A stretch of 43,653 nt of DNA from Pseudomonadota bacterium. GTDB taxonomy: Bacteria; Pseudomonadota; Alphaproteobacteria; SHVP01. Positions 18,638-27,032 of this stretch are shown here, in pieces (within the stretch, counting starts at the first letter, position 1; each line of letters begins with the position of its first letter). The notes beneath the pieces were generated by a model. It did not search any database. It saw only the letters and a list, made by a program, of their open reading frames with translations, and had not been told where the DNA came from. A program made the translations under genes and the position numbers. The DNA lies in NCBI GenBank assembly GCA_027622715.1, contig JAQBYN010000027.1, positions 1-43,653 on the forward strand, written 5' to 3'.

Positions 18638-20362
18638 CTAAAGGTCGGCGTAGACGTGGGTTTCGGCAGCGGCGCCGGGGTGGGTTACCGCCCCCTTCTC
18701 GGCCGTCCCGACAAGTTGCGCGTATTTCCACAACGCACCTGACTGATAATTCGTCTTGCGCGGCGCCCATTGCTTGCGTCGGGCCGCCAGCTCTTCGTCG
18801 CTGAGATCGACGTCGAGGGTGCCGTTGATGGCATCAATCTTGATGATGTCGCCGTCCTTGAGCAGCCCGATCGGCCCGCCCAGGGCAGCCTCTGGTCCAA
18901 CGTGGCCAATACAGAACCCACGCGTGCCACCGGAGAATCGCCCATCGGTGATCAGGGCGACCTCGTCACCGACGCCTTGACCGTAAAGCGCGGCGGTCGT
19001 CGCCAGCATCTCGCGCATGCCCGGTCCGCCCCTTGGACCCTCATAGCGAATCACTAGGACATCGCCCGCCTTGTATTGATTGAGCTGAACGGCTGCGAAG
19101 CAAGCGTCTTCGGAATCGAACACGCGCGCCGGCCCCGTGAACTGAAGACGCTTCATACCGGCCACCTTCACGATCGCGCCCTCAGGGGCGAGGTTGCCGC
19201 GCATGCCCACGACGCCGCCGGTCGGCGATAAGGCCTTCGAAACGGGATAAATCACGTCCTGGTCTTCTGGGAACACGACGTCTTTAAGGTTCTCCGCAAT
19301 GGTCTTGCCGGTAACGGTAATGCAGTCGCCGTGCAAAAAGCCGCCGTCGAGCAAGGCTTTCATGAGCACCGGCACGCCACCCACATCGAACATGTCTTTG
19401 GCGACGTATTTGCCGCCGGGTTTCATGTCGGCGATATACGGCGTGCGCTTGAAGATTGCCGCGACGTCGTGAAGGTCGAACTCGATTCCGCATTCATGCG
19501 CGATGGCCGGTAGGTGCAAAGCGGCATTGGTCGAACCGCCGGAAGCTGCGACCACTGTCGCGGCATTCTCGAGCGCCTTGAGCGTAACAATGTCGCGCGG
19601 TCGTAAATTCATCTGAATGAGATCCATGACTTGGCGCCCCGAGGCAACCGCATATTCGTCTCGTGTCTCATAAGGTGCGGGCGCGCCAGCCGAACCGGGC
19701 AGCGCGAGGCCGATGGCTTCGGAAACCGTTGCCATCGTGTTTGCCGTGAATTGTCCGCCGCAGGAACCCGCGGAGGGGCAGGCTACACATTCAAGCTCGT
19801 GTAGATACTCGTCGTCGATTTTGCCGGCCTGGTGCATGCCGACGGCCTCGAACACATCGACCACGGTTACATCCTTGCCGCGGAAACGGCCGGGCAGGAT
19901 CGAGCCGCCGTACATGAAAACGCTGGGCACGTTGAGCCTGACCATTGCCATCATTAGACCCGGCAGGGACTTGTCGCAGCCGGCGAGGCCGACGATTGCG
20001 TCATAGCAATGGCCGCGCACTGTCAGCTCGGTCGAATCCGCGATGACGTCGCGGCTGACCAGCGACGAACGCATGCCCTCGTGCCCCATGGCGATGCCAT
20101 CGGTCACGGTGATGGTCGTGAATTCTCGCGGGGTACCGCCGGCCTCGTTTACGCCCTGCTTCACAGCCTGGGCCTGACGGGACAAGGAAATGTTGCAGGG
20201 CGCCGCTTCATTCCATGTGGTTACAACGCCAACAAAGGGCTTATCGATGTCTTCTTGCGTTAACCCCATCGCGTAATAGTAGGATCGGTGCGGCGCGCGG
20301 GAGGCGCCAACGGTCACGTGGCGGCTGGGTAACTTGCCTTTATTGAAGACACGCGCGTCCAT
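18638..20362 (-). CDS. ilvD: Dihydroxy-acid dehydratase
   Basis: IlvD dehydrates 2,3-dihydroxy-isovalerate and its homologue in valine and isoleucine synthesis. The protein has 574 residues, the shorter class rather than the E. coli-like class of over 600. Candidate cluster-ligand Cys are in [21 protein letters not shown] and [16 protein letters not shown]. The C-terminal half has [21 protein letters not shown]. The start [10 protein letters not shown] is preceded by GAGGAG six bases upstream; an in-frame start at 20446 adds 28 unconserved residues and is rejected. Two small genes follow in the same transcription unit. Confidence 0.97.
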   Translation of the reverse strand: MDARVFNKGKLPSRHVTVGASRAPHRSYYYAMGLTQEDIDKPFVGVVTTWNEAAPCNISLSRQAQAVKQGVNEAGGTPREFTTITVTDGIAMGHEGMRSSLVSRDVIADSTELTVRGHCYDAIVGLAGCDKSLPGLMMAMVRLNVPSVFMYGGSILPGRFRGKDVTVVDVFEAVGMHQAGKIDDEYLHELECVACPSAGSCGGQFTANTMATVSEAIGLALPGSAGAPAPYETRDEYAVASGRQVMDLIQMNLRPRDIVTLKALENAATVVAASGGSTNAALHLPAIAHECGIEFDLHDVAAIFKRTPYIADMKPGGKYVAKDMFDVGGVPVLMKALLDGGFLHGDCITVTGKTIAENLKDVVFPEDQDVIYPVSKALSPTGGVVGMRGNLAPEGAIVKVAGMKRLQFTGPARVFDSEDACFAAVQLNQYKAGDVLVIRYEGPRGGPGMREMLATTAALYGQGVGDEVALITDGRFSGGTRGFCIGHVGPEAALGGPIGLLKDGDIIKIDAINGTLDVDLSDEELAARRKQWAPRKTNYQSGALWKYAQLVGTAEKGAVTHPGAAAETHVYADL

Positions 20363-20505
20363 GTTTTTCTCCTCGTTCGCGTCCAAAATCGAAACGATTG
20401 CCTGCGGCGCGGGAATTTGTCGCGGCCGCCGGGCCAGCACCACCAAGTCCGAGTCTAGACCCGGAATTGGCCCTTAGTTACCACAGGCGACGGACGAAAA
20501 CCCAG

Positions 20506-22827
20506 TCATACATCCTGCGTGCTCTCATAGGCCGGAAGGCGCATGCAAAACGTTGCGCCGCCTTCCGGACGGTCAGAATAGCCCAATGACCCGCCATGAT
20601 GTTCAACCAACGATCGACAGATGCTGAGACCCAGGCCGGTACCGCCGCGACGCCGCGCATCCGATGCTTCGACCTGAACGAATTTTTCGAAGATCTTGTC
20701 GCGGAACTCGGGCGGGACGCCGGGCCCCTCATCCGAGACCGAGATGATCACCAAACCTCCGTCGCGCCGGCTGGCCATTTCGATCTTCCCCTTCGGCGGC
20801 GAAAATTTGATCGCATTCGATAGCAGGTTGGTCATCACCTGCATCAGCTGGTCCATATCACCCAGTATCTCAGTTTCCAGATCACCGCCCACTACCTCTA
20901 TGGAATTACCCTGGCGTTCTGCTAGACCACGATTGGCATCAGCCGCGGTGGCAAGCAGCCCGGCAACAACGATACCAACCCGCTTACCCGCGATCCCGCC
21001 CGACTCGATCTTCTGTATGTCTAGGATATCGCCGATCAATCGGACCAACCGTTCCGCGTTGTTGTTGGCAATTTCGATCAGCTCGCGAATCTTGGGTGGT
21101 ACATGGCCCGCCATGCCCGACTCAATCAGCCCGAGCGCGCCACTAATCGAGGTAAGCGGCGTCCGCAGCTCGTGGCTTACAGTGGACACGAATTCGTCCT
21201 TGAGCCGGGCCATTGTTTCTCGCTCGGTGACATCGATGACCGAAACCTGGAGCGCGGGCGCGCCCTCCCACTCGATAGAGCCGAGACGACTCTCCACGAA
21301 GAATGTCTCTCCATTGGGACGAGCCGCCTGTTGGACAAGAGTCTCTGGACCGCGCTGCTTTGTCTGACGTTGTTGGGCGCGCCGCGCGATGGCCTGCCAC
21401 TGATCCTCGGGAAATAGCAGAAGGAGCGAATCCAACCCGCACACCGCGTCGGGATTGGCATAACCAAAAATGTCCGCAAACGCTTGGTTCGCGAAAACTG
21501 GCTTGAGGTTCCGGTGAATACAGACACCCTGCAGGGATCCTTCGACCAAGCTACGGAACTTGCCTTCGCTTTCGCGTAACGCTTCTTCCGCGCGCTTGAT
21601 ATCGGAAATATCGGTAAAGACCACCATCGTGTGGCCGTTTGCCAAACGGCTCTCCCGTACGACCAACCACCGCCCGGCTCGGCGGTATTCGAACGGCCCG
21701 CGCGGATTGCGGTGGCGGTCCAATCGGTCCCGAATGAATTCTTCTTCGCGCCCAATTGCATCAGGAAATAGGCCCGCGGCGACGCTGTCACGGACGAGAT
21801 CCTCAAAGCGCGCGCCTGGCTTCACGATATGGGAGAGCGGTCCGAAATCCCGTTCGAGGTTATTTCGAGAAATGAGGCGATCATCCTCATCATACAGCGC
21901 CACGCCCACGAGCACCTGGTCGATTGCCTCCGAGAGTTGCTTCTGGCGAAGGCGAAGTTTCTTCTCCTGCTCAACGGCCTCTGTCTCGATCGTGGTGGTT
22001 CCGCGATACCCGGCGAAAATCCCGTCTTCATCATAGATCGGACGACCATTGAGCCGGTAATGCTGAACCCGCGCGTCCCCGTGGTCGATGGTGTAACGAA
22101 AATCACGGAAGGGTCGCTCCGCCTGCAAGGTCGCAAAATGCTCGGCCCAGACAGAATGACTTTTGGGATCCTCGACACCGGCAATTCCCCACCGCGTCCT
22201 ACCGACTGGTGGCACAAAATGATCTATGTGTAGGCCTTCGACCTGATCCGAACCCGAGTGATAGACGAAACAAAAATCGCGGTCGATTTCCCACAGCCAA
22301 TCGGATGCCGATTCCGCATAGTCGCGAAAACGTTGCTCGCTGCGCTCTAAAGCAGCCTGGACAATTTTTTGATCGGTGATATCTGTGTGGAAAGTTATTG
22401 AGCCAACACCATTGACGACATGCTCGTTAACCTGGACCCAGCGGTCACCGGCTTTGAAATCAAACGGGGCACCGGGCTTACGGTGAAGCGCAAGCCGGTT
22501 CGCAATATATTCGTCCTCTCGGCCAGCGGATGCAGGCACCATGCCGACACGGACCCCGTCGCGTAGGATTTCTTCGAAGGTCCGTCCGGGGACATACGCC
22601 GCCACATTCCGGCCGGCCAATTGCAGCGCTTTTCGATTGCATCGAACCAGTCGGTCATTCTGGTCGTAGAGCGACACGCCGATCGGCATATCTTCAATGA
22701 AATCGAAAACCTGCCCGCCCGACGCGGCGTCGAGAAACCGCGAGCCGTCGAAGACCCGAACCAAATCGGCCGCGCTGCCGACGATTGCCGCCGGCACCCG
22801 TTTCCTAGGAGCTTTGGTCGATTTCAT
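20506..22827 (-). CDS. Multi-PAS sensor histidine kinase
   Basis: The 773-residue protein has four PAS domains: about 40-150 (PAS_7-like), 170-275, 290-395 (PAS_7-like) and 400-525. A HisKA dimerisation domain follows, with the phospho-acceptor His552 in STVSHELRTPL, and then a HATPase_c domain with the N box NLLSNAIKF, G1 DEGPGVP and G2 GTGLGLSI. No membrane span or receiver domain is seen, so it should be a soluble sensor phosphorylating a response regulator encoded elsewhere. The first and third PAS domains look like duplicates. ATG at 22827 is chosen because GGAGGAGG lies five bases upstream; the GTG at 22842 would overlap that site. It is divergent from the gene at 23184. Confidence 0.95.
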   Translation of the reverse strand: MKSTKAPRKRVPAAIVGSAADLVRVFDGSRFLDAASGGQVFDFIEDMPIGVSLYDQNDRLVRCNRKALQLAGRNVAAYVPGRTFEEILRDGVRVGMVPASAGREDEYIANRLALHRKPGAPFDFKAGDRWVQVNEHVVNGVGSITFHTDITDQKIVQAALERSEQRFRDYAESASDWLWEIDRDFCFVYHSGSDQVEGLHIDHFVPPVGRTRWGIAGVEDPKSHSVWAEHFATLQAERPFRDFRYTIDHGDARVQHYRLNGRPIYDEDGIFAGYRGTTTIETEAVEQEKKLRLRQKQLSEAIDQVLVGVALYDEDDRLISRNNLERDFGPLSHIVKPGARFEDLVRDSVAAGLFPDAIGREEEFIRDRLDRHRNPRGPFEYRRAGRWLVVRESRLANGHTMVVFTDISDIKRAEEALRESEGKFRSLVEGSLQGVCIHRNLKPVFANQAFADIFGYANPDAVCGLDSLLLLFPEDQWQAIARRAQQRQTKQRGPETLVQQAARPNGETFFVESRLGSIEWEGAPALQVSVIDVTERETMARLKDEFVSTVSHELRTPLTSISGALGLIESGMAGHVPPKIRELIEIANNNAERLVRLIGDILDIQKIESGGIAGKRVGIVVAGLLATAADANRGLAERQGNSIEVVGGDLETEILGDMDQLMQVMTNLLSNAIKFSPPKGKIEMASRRDGGLVIISVSDEGPGVPPEFRDKIFEKFVQVEASDARRRGGTGLGLSICRSLVEHHGGSLGYSDRPEGGATFCMRLPAYESTQDV

Positions 22828-23183
22828 CGACGCCTCCTCCACCGTTGCCGCGTCTCATTTGGGCTGCCTCGCCCAGACGGGCTCTCCATCGAGAATCGGG
22901 ACAGAATTTTGCTGGCCCTACGGTCCGGCCTCTTCTAGGCCTCCCACCCAAAATAATTAGGGGGGTCAAGATGTTATAGTCCTATTTTAACATCGCGCGA
23001 ACAGTATGAATAGCCGGGGCGCATCCCCGCGACTTGATCTCGCGTATCCACATCGAGTGGACGGGGACCTGTCATCAAGTGAGAATTTTTCCGATGGCAC
23101 TTGCCCTCGGTCTTGGACCTGGAGACGGTTCGAACGCAACGGTTCGTCTGCCGTCAGCGACTAGTAGCTAGGGGAATGACGTA
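22828..23183. other. Divergent intergenic region between kinase and cyclic-nucleotide-binding genes
   Basis: This 356-bp spacer contains promoters for both directions by position, the GGAGGAGG of the kinase, and a perfect 7-bp inverted repeat at 22970-22994. Short direct repeats of ACGGTTCG occur near 23125 and 23140. I see no small gene or RNA in it. Confidence 0.6.
22970..22994. promoter_or_regulatory. Inverted repeat, possible operator
   Basis: GATGTTA and TAACATC form perfect 7-base arms around 11 bases (TAGTCCTATTT) in the middle of the divergent spacer. The AT-rich arms in GC-rich DNA and the central position suggest a dimeric regulator site for one or both genes (inference). Confidence 0.45.
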
Positions 23184-23582
23184 ATGGCCGAATTCACGAA
23201 GACAAAGTTGGTAAAGGGCACGGTGTTGTTCAAAGAAGGAGACAAAGGCGATGAAGCCTATTTGATCATCACCGGCCAGATACAACTGCGAAAGAATGTG
23301 CTGTCGGAATATCCGCAGATGGTGGCGACACTCGGATCGGGCGATGTCGTGGGTGAGATGGCTCTATTCGATAATCGACCACGACTAGCAGAGGCAATGA
23401 TTTCCGAAGATGCCGAGGTCTTCGTCATTCCCCGTGATGAGTTTTCTGACCGAATCGCCGGCATGAACCCGGTCATGCGCCGCATCTTGCAAATCATGGT
23501 GGCACGGGTCCGCAAGATGACCGACGAGTTCATGCAACGGAAGCAAAGAGCAAAATGGGGCGACGACTGGAAGCGAAAATGA
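23184..23582 (+). CDS. Single-domain cyclic nucleotide-binding protein
   Basis: The 132-residue protein consists of one cyclic-nucleotide-binding beta-roll. The N-terminal strand block (LVKGTVLFKEGDKGDEAYLI), the phosphate-binding cassette (GSGDVVGEMALFDNRPRLAEAM) with Glu and Arg retained, and a long C-terminal helix with a basic end (ARVRKMTDEFMQRKQRAKW) are visible. There is no helix-turn-helix or enzyme domain. Its TGA overlaps the ATG of the rhodanese-like gene (ATGA), so the two are coupled. The presence of a second such protein at 15305 suggests a small family of adaptor-like cNMP sensors (inference). Confidence 0.88.
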   Translation: MAEFTKTKLVKGTVLFKEGDKGDEAYLIITGQIQLRKNVLSEYPQMVATLGSGDVVGEMALFDNRPRLAEAMISEDAEVFVIPRDEFSDRIAGMNPVMRRILQIMVARVRKMTDEFMQRKQRAKWGDDWKRK

Positions 23583-24541
23583 CGCGAGCCTGGTGGCAAT
23601 TCATCGTTTCCGCTTTGGCCGTTGTTTTTCTATTGGCCGGATCCGGTGGCGCACAGGAAACGGCCAACCCTCCCCCTTTGGTCGATGAAACGTGGCTCGC
23701 CGAGAACTCCGCGGCCCAGAATGTTGTCATGCTGGATCTGCGATCGCGAGAGGAGTTCAGCCGCGGCCGCTTGAAGGGATCCGTATTTGCCGATTATCCC
23801 GAACGGTGGCGCCCGATCGGCCGCTCCGGGCGTCGCGGGCTATTGGGCCGGGCAGCCTTCGCCACGCTCGCGGGTGAACTCGGCATTGACAATGCCAGCC
23901 ACGTCATTTTGATCCATGCCGGGCGAACCGCAAACGATGCCGCAAGCGCTACTGACATTTTCCTGAGTTTTAGGCTCCAGAGCCATCGTCGCGTTTCAAT
24001 CCTCAACGCGCGACCGCGCGCGGCCGCCGATGCCGGCATCGAGATCGAGCGCGGCGAACCCGTGGCGCGGCCGCCGAAGACCTTCGGCGCCGTGCCAACG
24101 ACGGGATTCCTAGCGGGCGGACGTAAAGCCGTCCGTGAATCGATCGGCGCCGCCCCGCTCGTCGATATGCGGCGCGATACCCAGTTTATCGGTTTGGAAA
24201 AGCCGGGAGACGTGAGCGAGCCCGGCACCATCCCGACCGCGCGAAACCTGGCCGGACGCTGGATATTTGACGAGACTGTCGGCCGTTTTCGCGACACCGA
24301 TACGCTGCGTCAGGTGTTCGCATTCTCTCGCATTCCATTGGACAAGAAAGCGATTTTCTTTGGCAACAACAGCGCACTAGGCACGCTCGGTTGGTTCGTG
24401 TCGCGCGAACTTCTGGGCAATTCCGAGGCGCGGATCTATGCCGGCGGCATGGGCGACTGGATGTCGGCCAGCGCGGAAGAAGCCCCCCGCGTGGTGCGCT
24501 ATATACAGTCCCTCGAGGCCGCGCCCGTGCGGCGCAACTAG
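23579..24541 (+). CDS. Exported rhodanese-like protein, tandem domains without catalytic Cys
   Basis: The 320-residue protein starts with a signal peptide (MTRAWWQFIVSALAVVFLLAG, then SGGAQE) and contains two rhodanese-fold domains, about 40-150 (VVMLDLRSREEFSRGRLKGS) and 175-310 (PLVDMRRDTQFIGLEKPGD; EARIYAGGMGDWM). The active-site loops do not hold the sulfur-carrying Cys: LIHAGRTAND in domain 1 and FFGNNSALGT in domain 2, where catalytic members have CGSGVTA-like loops. Activity as sulfurtransferase is therefore unlikely; a binding role is possible. The ATG overlaps the stop of the cNMP gene. An upstream in-frame start at 23555 would place charged residues before the signal peptide. Confidence 0.85.
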   Translation: MTRAWWQFIVSALAVVFLLAGSGGAQETANPPPLVDETWLAENSAAQNVVMLDLRSREEFSRGRLKGSVFADYPERWRPIGRSGRRGLLGRAAFATLAGELGIDNASHVILIHAGRTANDAASATDIFLSFRLQSHRRVSILNARPRAAADAGIEIERGEPVARPPKTFGAVPTTGFLAGGRKAVRESIGAAPLVDMRRDTQFIGLEKPGDVSEPGTIPTARNLAGRWIFDETVGRFRDTDTLRQVFAFSRIPLDKKAIFFGNNSALGTLGWFVSRELLGNSEARIYAGGMGDWMSASAEEAPRVVRYIQSLEAAPVRRN

Positions 24542-25377
24542 CCCGGCGACCCGACGTCCTTACCCTTGAGAAAATCGATCACGACGTTGCAATTTTCGTC
24601 CGGTGCCTCTAGCAGGGTGCTGTGGGCCGCGCCCTTGATGACGTATCGCCGTGCCCCGGGCACGGTGCGGGCAATGAAATCTTGACCGGCGCCGTCCGCG
24701 CCCGCGACCCACGGCGTGCGAATATCCTCATCGCCGCCGATGACCAGCGTTGGCGCCTCTATCCGGGACAACAATGGACGTAAGTCCATCGTCGAAATGG
24801 CCTCGCAAGCCGCCACAAATATCTCCGCGGTATTGGCCTCGCCCAACATCTTCGCCATGCCGTCAACAAACGTGTCGCCGCCGTTGGGCCCACTCAGAAA
24901 TGCGCGCGACACGCATTGGAACGCGATGGTTTCGGCAAGTTCCCGGCTACCCGGGCCAAATGCCCGAGCGGTTTCGATCCAGCCGCGGGTTGCTAGGCGG
25001 GCGGCAAAATCTTGCTTAGCTGTCGCGCAATTCAAGACCAAGCGATCTGTGCGTTCCGGGTAAGAGGCAGCGAACTGAATGGCGACCGCGCCCCCCATCG
25101 ACGTTCCATGGATGTGGGCGCGGCGTACCTCAAGCGCTTCGAGCAGCGCAGCCGCATCGTCGGCCCAAACCGCCATGGAATAGTCCTGCAGGGGACGATC
25201 CGAGGCCCCGTGACCGCGCATGTCAAAATCGATAACACGAAAATGGGCTGCGAGACGCGGCGTTGCCTGCGCGAAGTTCTTATGGCCAAACCCTGACCCG
25301 TGCAGGTTCAGGACCGTCGGACCAGCCCCGGATTCCTGGTACCAGAGCCGCGCGCCGTTGACGGTGGCATGGGGCAT
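24538..25377 (-). CDS. Alpha/beta hydrolase
   Basis: The 279-residue alpha/beta-hydrolase-fold protein has an oxyanion-hole motif LNLHGSGFGHKNF, nucleophile elbow GTSMGG, acid Asp in VIGGDEDIRTP and the catalytic His in GAAHSTLLEAP. The FDMRGHGASDRP line is typical of the esterase, lactonase and haloperoxidase-like group; the substrate cannot be decided. The start MPHATVNG has GGGAGG six bases upstream; an in-frame start at 25401 is rejected for that reason. Its stop shares CTAG with the convergent rhodanese-like gene. Confidence 0.92.
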   Translation of the reverse strand: MPHATVNGARLWYQESGAGPTVLNLHGSGFGHKNFAQATPRLAAHFRVIDFDMRGHGASDRPLQDYSMAVWADDAAALLEALEVRRAHIHGTSMGGAVAIQFAASYPERTDRLVLNCATAKQDFAARLATRGWIETARAFGPGSRELAETIAFQCVSRAFLSGPNGGDTFVDGMAKMLGEANTAEIFVAACEAISTMDLRPLLSRIEAPTLVIGGDEDIRTPWVAGADGAGQDFIARTVPGARRYVIKGAAHSTLLEAPDENCNVVIDFLKGKDVGSPG

Positions 25378-25538
25378 GATCGGCCTCCCAAAGTTATGCA
25401 ACGATCCTCGGCGGGGTTCCCCGCACCGTCAAGCAAAGACCGGCGGTCAGAATGATTGCCCCGCTTGCCTCCTAGCGCCAGCGGTCCTAGATAAGCGCGG
25501 GGCGCCGAGCGCCTCACCCTCGAACCCGGATCCCAAAA

Positions 25539-26819
25539 ATGTTGCGCCGAACGTTGCAGCGCCTCGACCCTGACATCATCACCCCAACCGACGCCGACGT
25601 TGCCGTCGGGATGACGTGGCTTGTGCGCAACGGGGTCGGGGTCCAAGTCATGGAAACGCTGACAGCAGGCGCAATGCTAACCGCGTTTGCGCTTGAACTC
25701 GGCGCGTCGAACTTCATTATCGGTGTGCTCGCCGCAGTGCCCCACCTCGCGCAATTGTCCCAGATTCCGGGTGTCTATCTTATATCGCGCCTGCGTCGGC
25801 GGCGCCTAATCTACCTCATTGGCGGGGCGGTCAGCCGCCCGATGGTCCTGGTCATTGCCTGCGCGGCCTTTGTTGCACCCAGTTCTTGGGCCTTGTGGAT
25901 CGTCGTTGCCGCATTCGCGCTGCGTTATGGTTTCGGGGGCCTACAGGCAGTCACGTTCAATCCCTGGGTGCGCGATTTGGTGCCCGCTTCTGGCCTAGGT
26001 CGATTCTTTGGTCGGCGCCTGACGCTCATGACCCTAGCGGGCACCGGACTCGGTCTTGGCGCCGCATTTTTTGTCGATGCCTGGCGCATCCTCGAATGGG
26101 GGCCGACACGTTTTGCCTACGTCCCGTTGCTGGTTATTGCGTTTCTTGGCGGCATGTACTCGCTCTATGCCATGGCTAAGGTTCCCGAACCGCAGATGCC
26201 GCCCGAAACCGACAAACGGCCTCTCGTCAATCGACTAGCGCAACCGCTGCGAGACCCGAATTTCAGGCGGCTCCTGCATTTTCTGACGTCATGGAACTTT
26301 GCCATCAACCTGGCGGCGCCATTCTTTACCGTTCACATGCTGACCCGGTTGAACTTGGACCTGTCGATCGTTCTGATCCTGACCATGATCTCCCAGTTGG
26401 TTAACGTGTTGGTCGTCCGCCAATGGGGCAGGATTGCCGACACGTTTACGTCTAAAGCCGTGCTGAGAATTGCCGCACCGCTCTTCATCCTGAGTATTTT
26501 CGCCTGGACGTTCACCACATTCCCAGACGCACATTTTCTGACAATCCCACTACTGGTCGCCATTCATATCGTCACTGGGTTTGCCACCGCAGGGGTGACA
26601 CTGGCCTCCGGAAGCATCGCGATGAAACTGGCGCCGGCTGGCGATGCAACTGCGTATCTCGCGACCAACAGCCTCTTCAACTCGGTCGCCGCCGGTTCCG
26701 CCGGCATCTTGGGCGGTCTCTTCGCCGACTTTTTCAACAATCGCGAACTCGCCTTGGCGATCCAGTGGCGTTCCCCGGGCGCCGAGGTCGTCTTCAACAC
26801 CATGGATTTTCAGCAGTGA
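25539..26819 (+). CDS. MFS transporter, interrupted near the C-terminus by an in-frame TGA
   Basis: The open part encodes 426 residues with about ten to eleven hydrophobic spans in the Major Facilitator arrangement, beginning with TWLVRNGVGVQVMETLTAGAMLTAFALELGAS. A basic loop after the second span (SRLRRRRLIYL) and the central loop (AKVPEPQMPPETDKRP) fit the family. It ends at TMDFQQ-stop, but the same frame continues without a gap as DFFFLLASVIGLYAIFRLAAV to 27032, which looks like the missing last span and tail. The codon at 26817-26819 (codon 427) is probably a former Trp TGG. The gene may be a recent pseudogene, an error, or still functional with a truncated end. Confidence 0.9.
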   Translation: MLRRTLQRLDPDIITPTDADVAVGMTWLVRNGVGVQVMETLTAGAMLTAFALELGASNFIIGVLAAVPHLAQLSQIPGVYLISRLRRRRLIYLIGGAVSRPMVLVIACAAFVAPSSWALWIVVAAFALRYGFGGLQAVTFNPWVRDLVPASGLGRFFGRRLTLMTLAGTGLGLGAAFFVDAWRILEWGPTRFAYVPLLVIAFLGGMYSLYAMAKVPEPQMPPETDKRPLVNRLAQPLRDPNFRRLLHFLTSWNFAINLAAPFFTVHMLTRLNLDLSIVLILTMISQLVNVLVVRQWGRIADTFTSKAVLRIAAPLFILSIFAWTFTTFPDAHFLTIPLLVAIHIVTGFATAGVTLASGSIAMKLAPAGDATAYLATNSLFNSVAAGSAGILGGLFADFFNNRELALAIQWRSPGAEVVFNTMDFQQ

Positions 26820-27032
26820 GACTTTTTCTTCTTACTGGCGTCCGTGATTGGCCTCTACGCCATATTCCGCCTGGCCGCGGTGCGGGAAAGCGGTAACGAG
26901 CCGGGCGAGGGCGTGGTCTTGCAGGAAATGCTGATGGCCACCAAGCAAAGCGTACGAGCCCTGTCCAGCGTGGCCGGGTTGCGCATGGCGACGGAGTTTC
27001 CGTTCTTCCTGCTGCGACGCAAACCCGACTAG
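26820..27032 (+). pseudogene. Detached C-terminal part of the MFS transporter
   Basis: These 70 codons plus stop continue the transporter frame after the TGA. They encode a hydrophobic span (FFFLLASVIGLYAIFRLA) and a cytoplasmic tail ending in LLRRKPD, the usual look of the end of this transporter group. No good ribosome binding site is seen for separate translation. The final TAG abuts the stop of the convergent pentapeptide-repeat gene. Confidence 0.75.

Noticed and set aside
23120-23150. GGTTCGAA and ACGGTTCG strings resembling a tRNA T-arm
   Set aside because: No acceptor, D or anticodon stems could be fitted around them.
26817-26819. Selenocysteine at the MFS TGA
   Set aside because: Related transporters would be expected to have Trp, not Cys, at this site, and no clear SECIS-like hairpin was seen just downstream.
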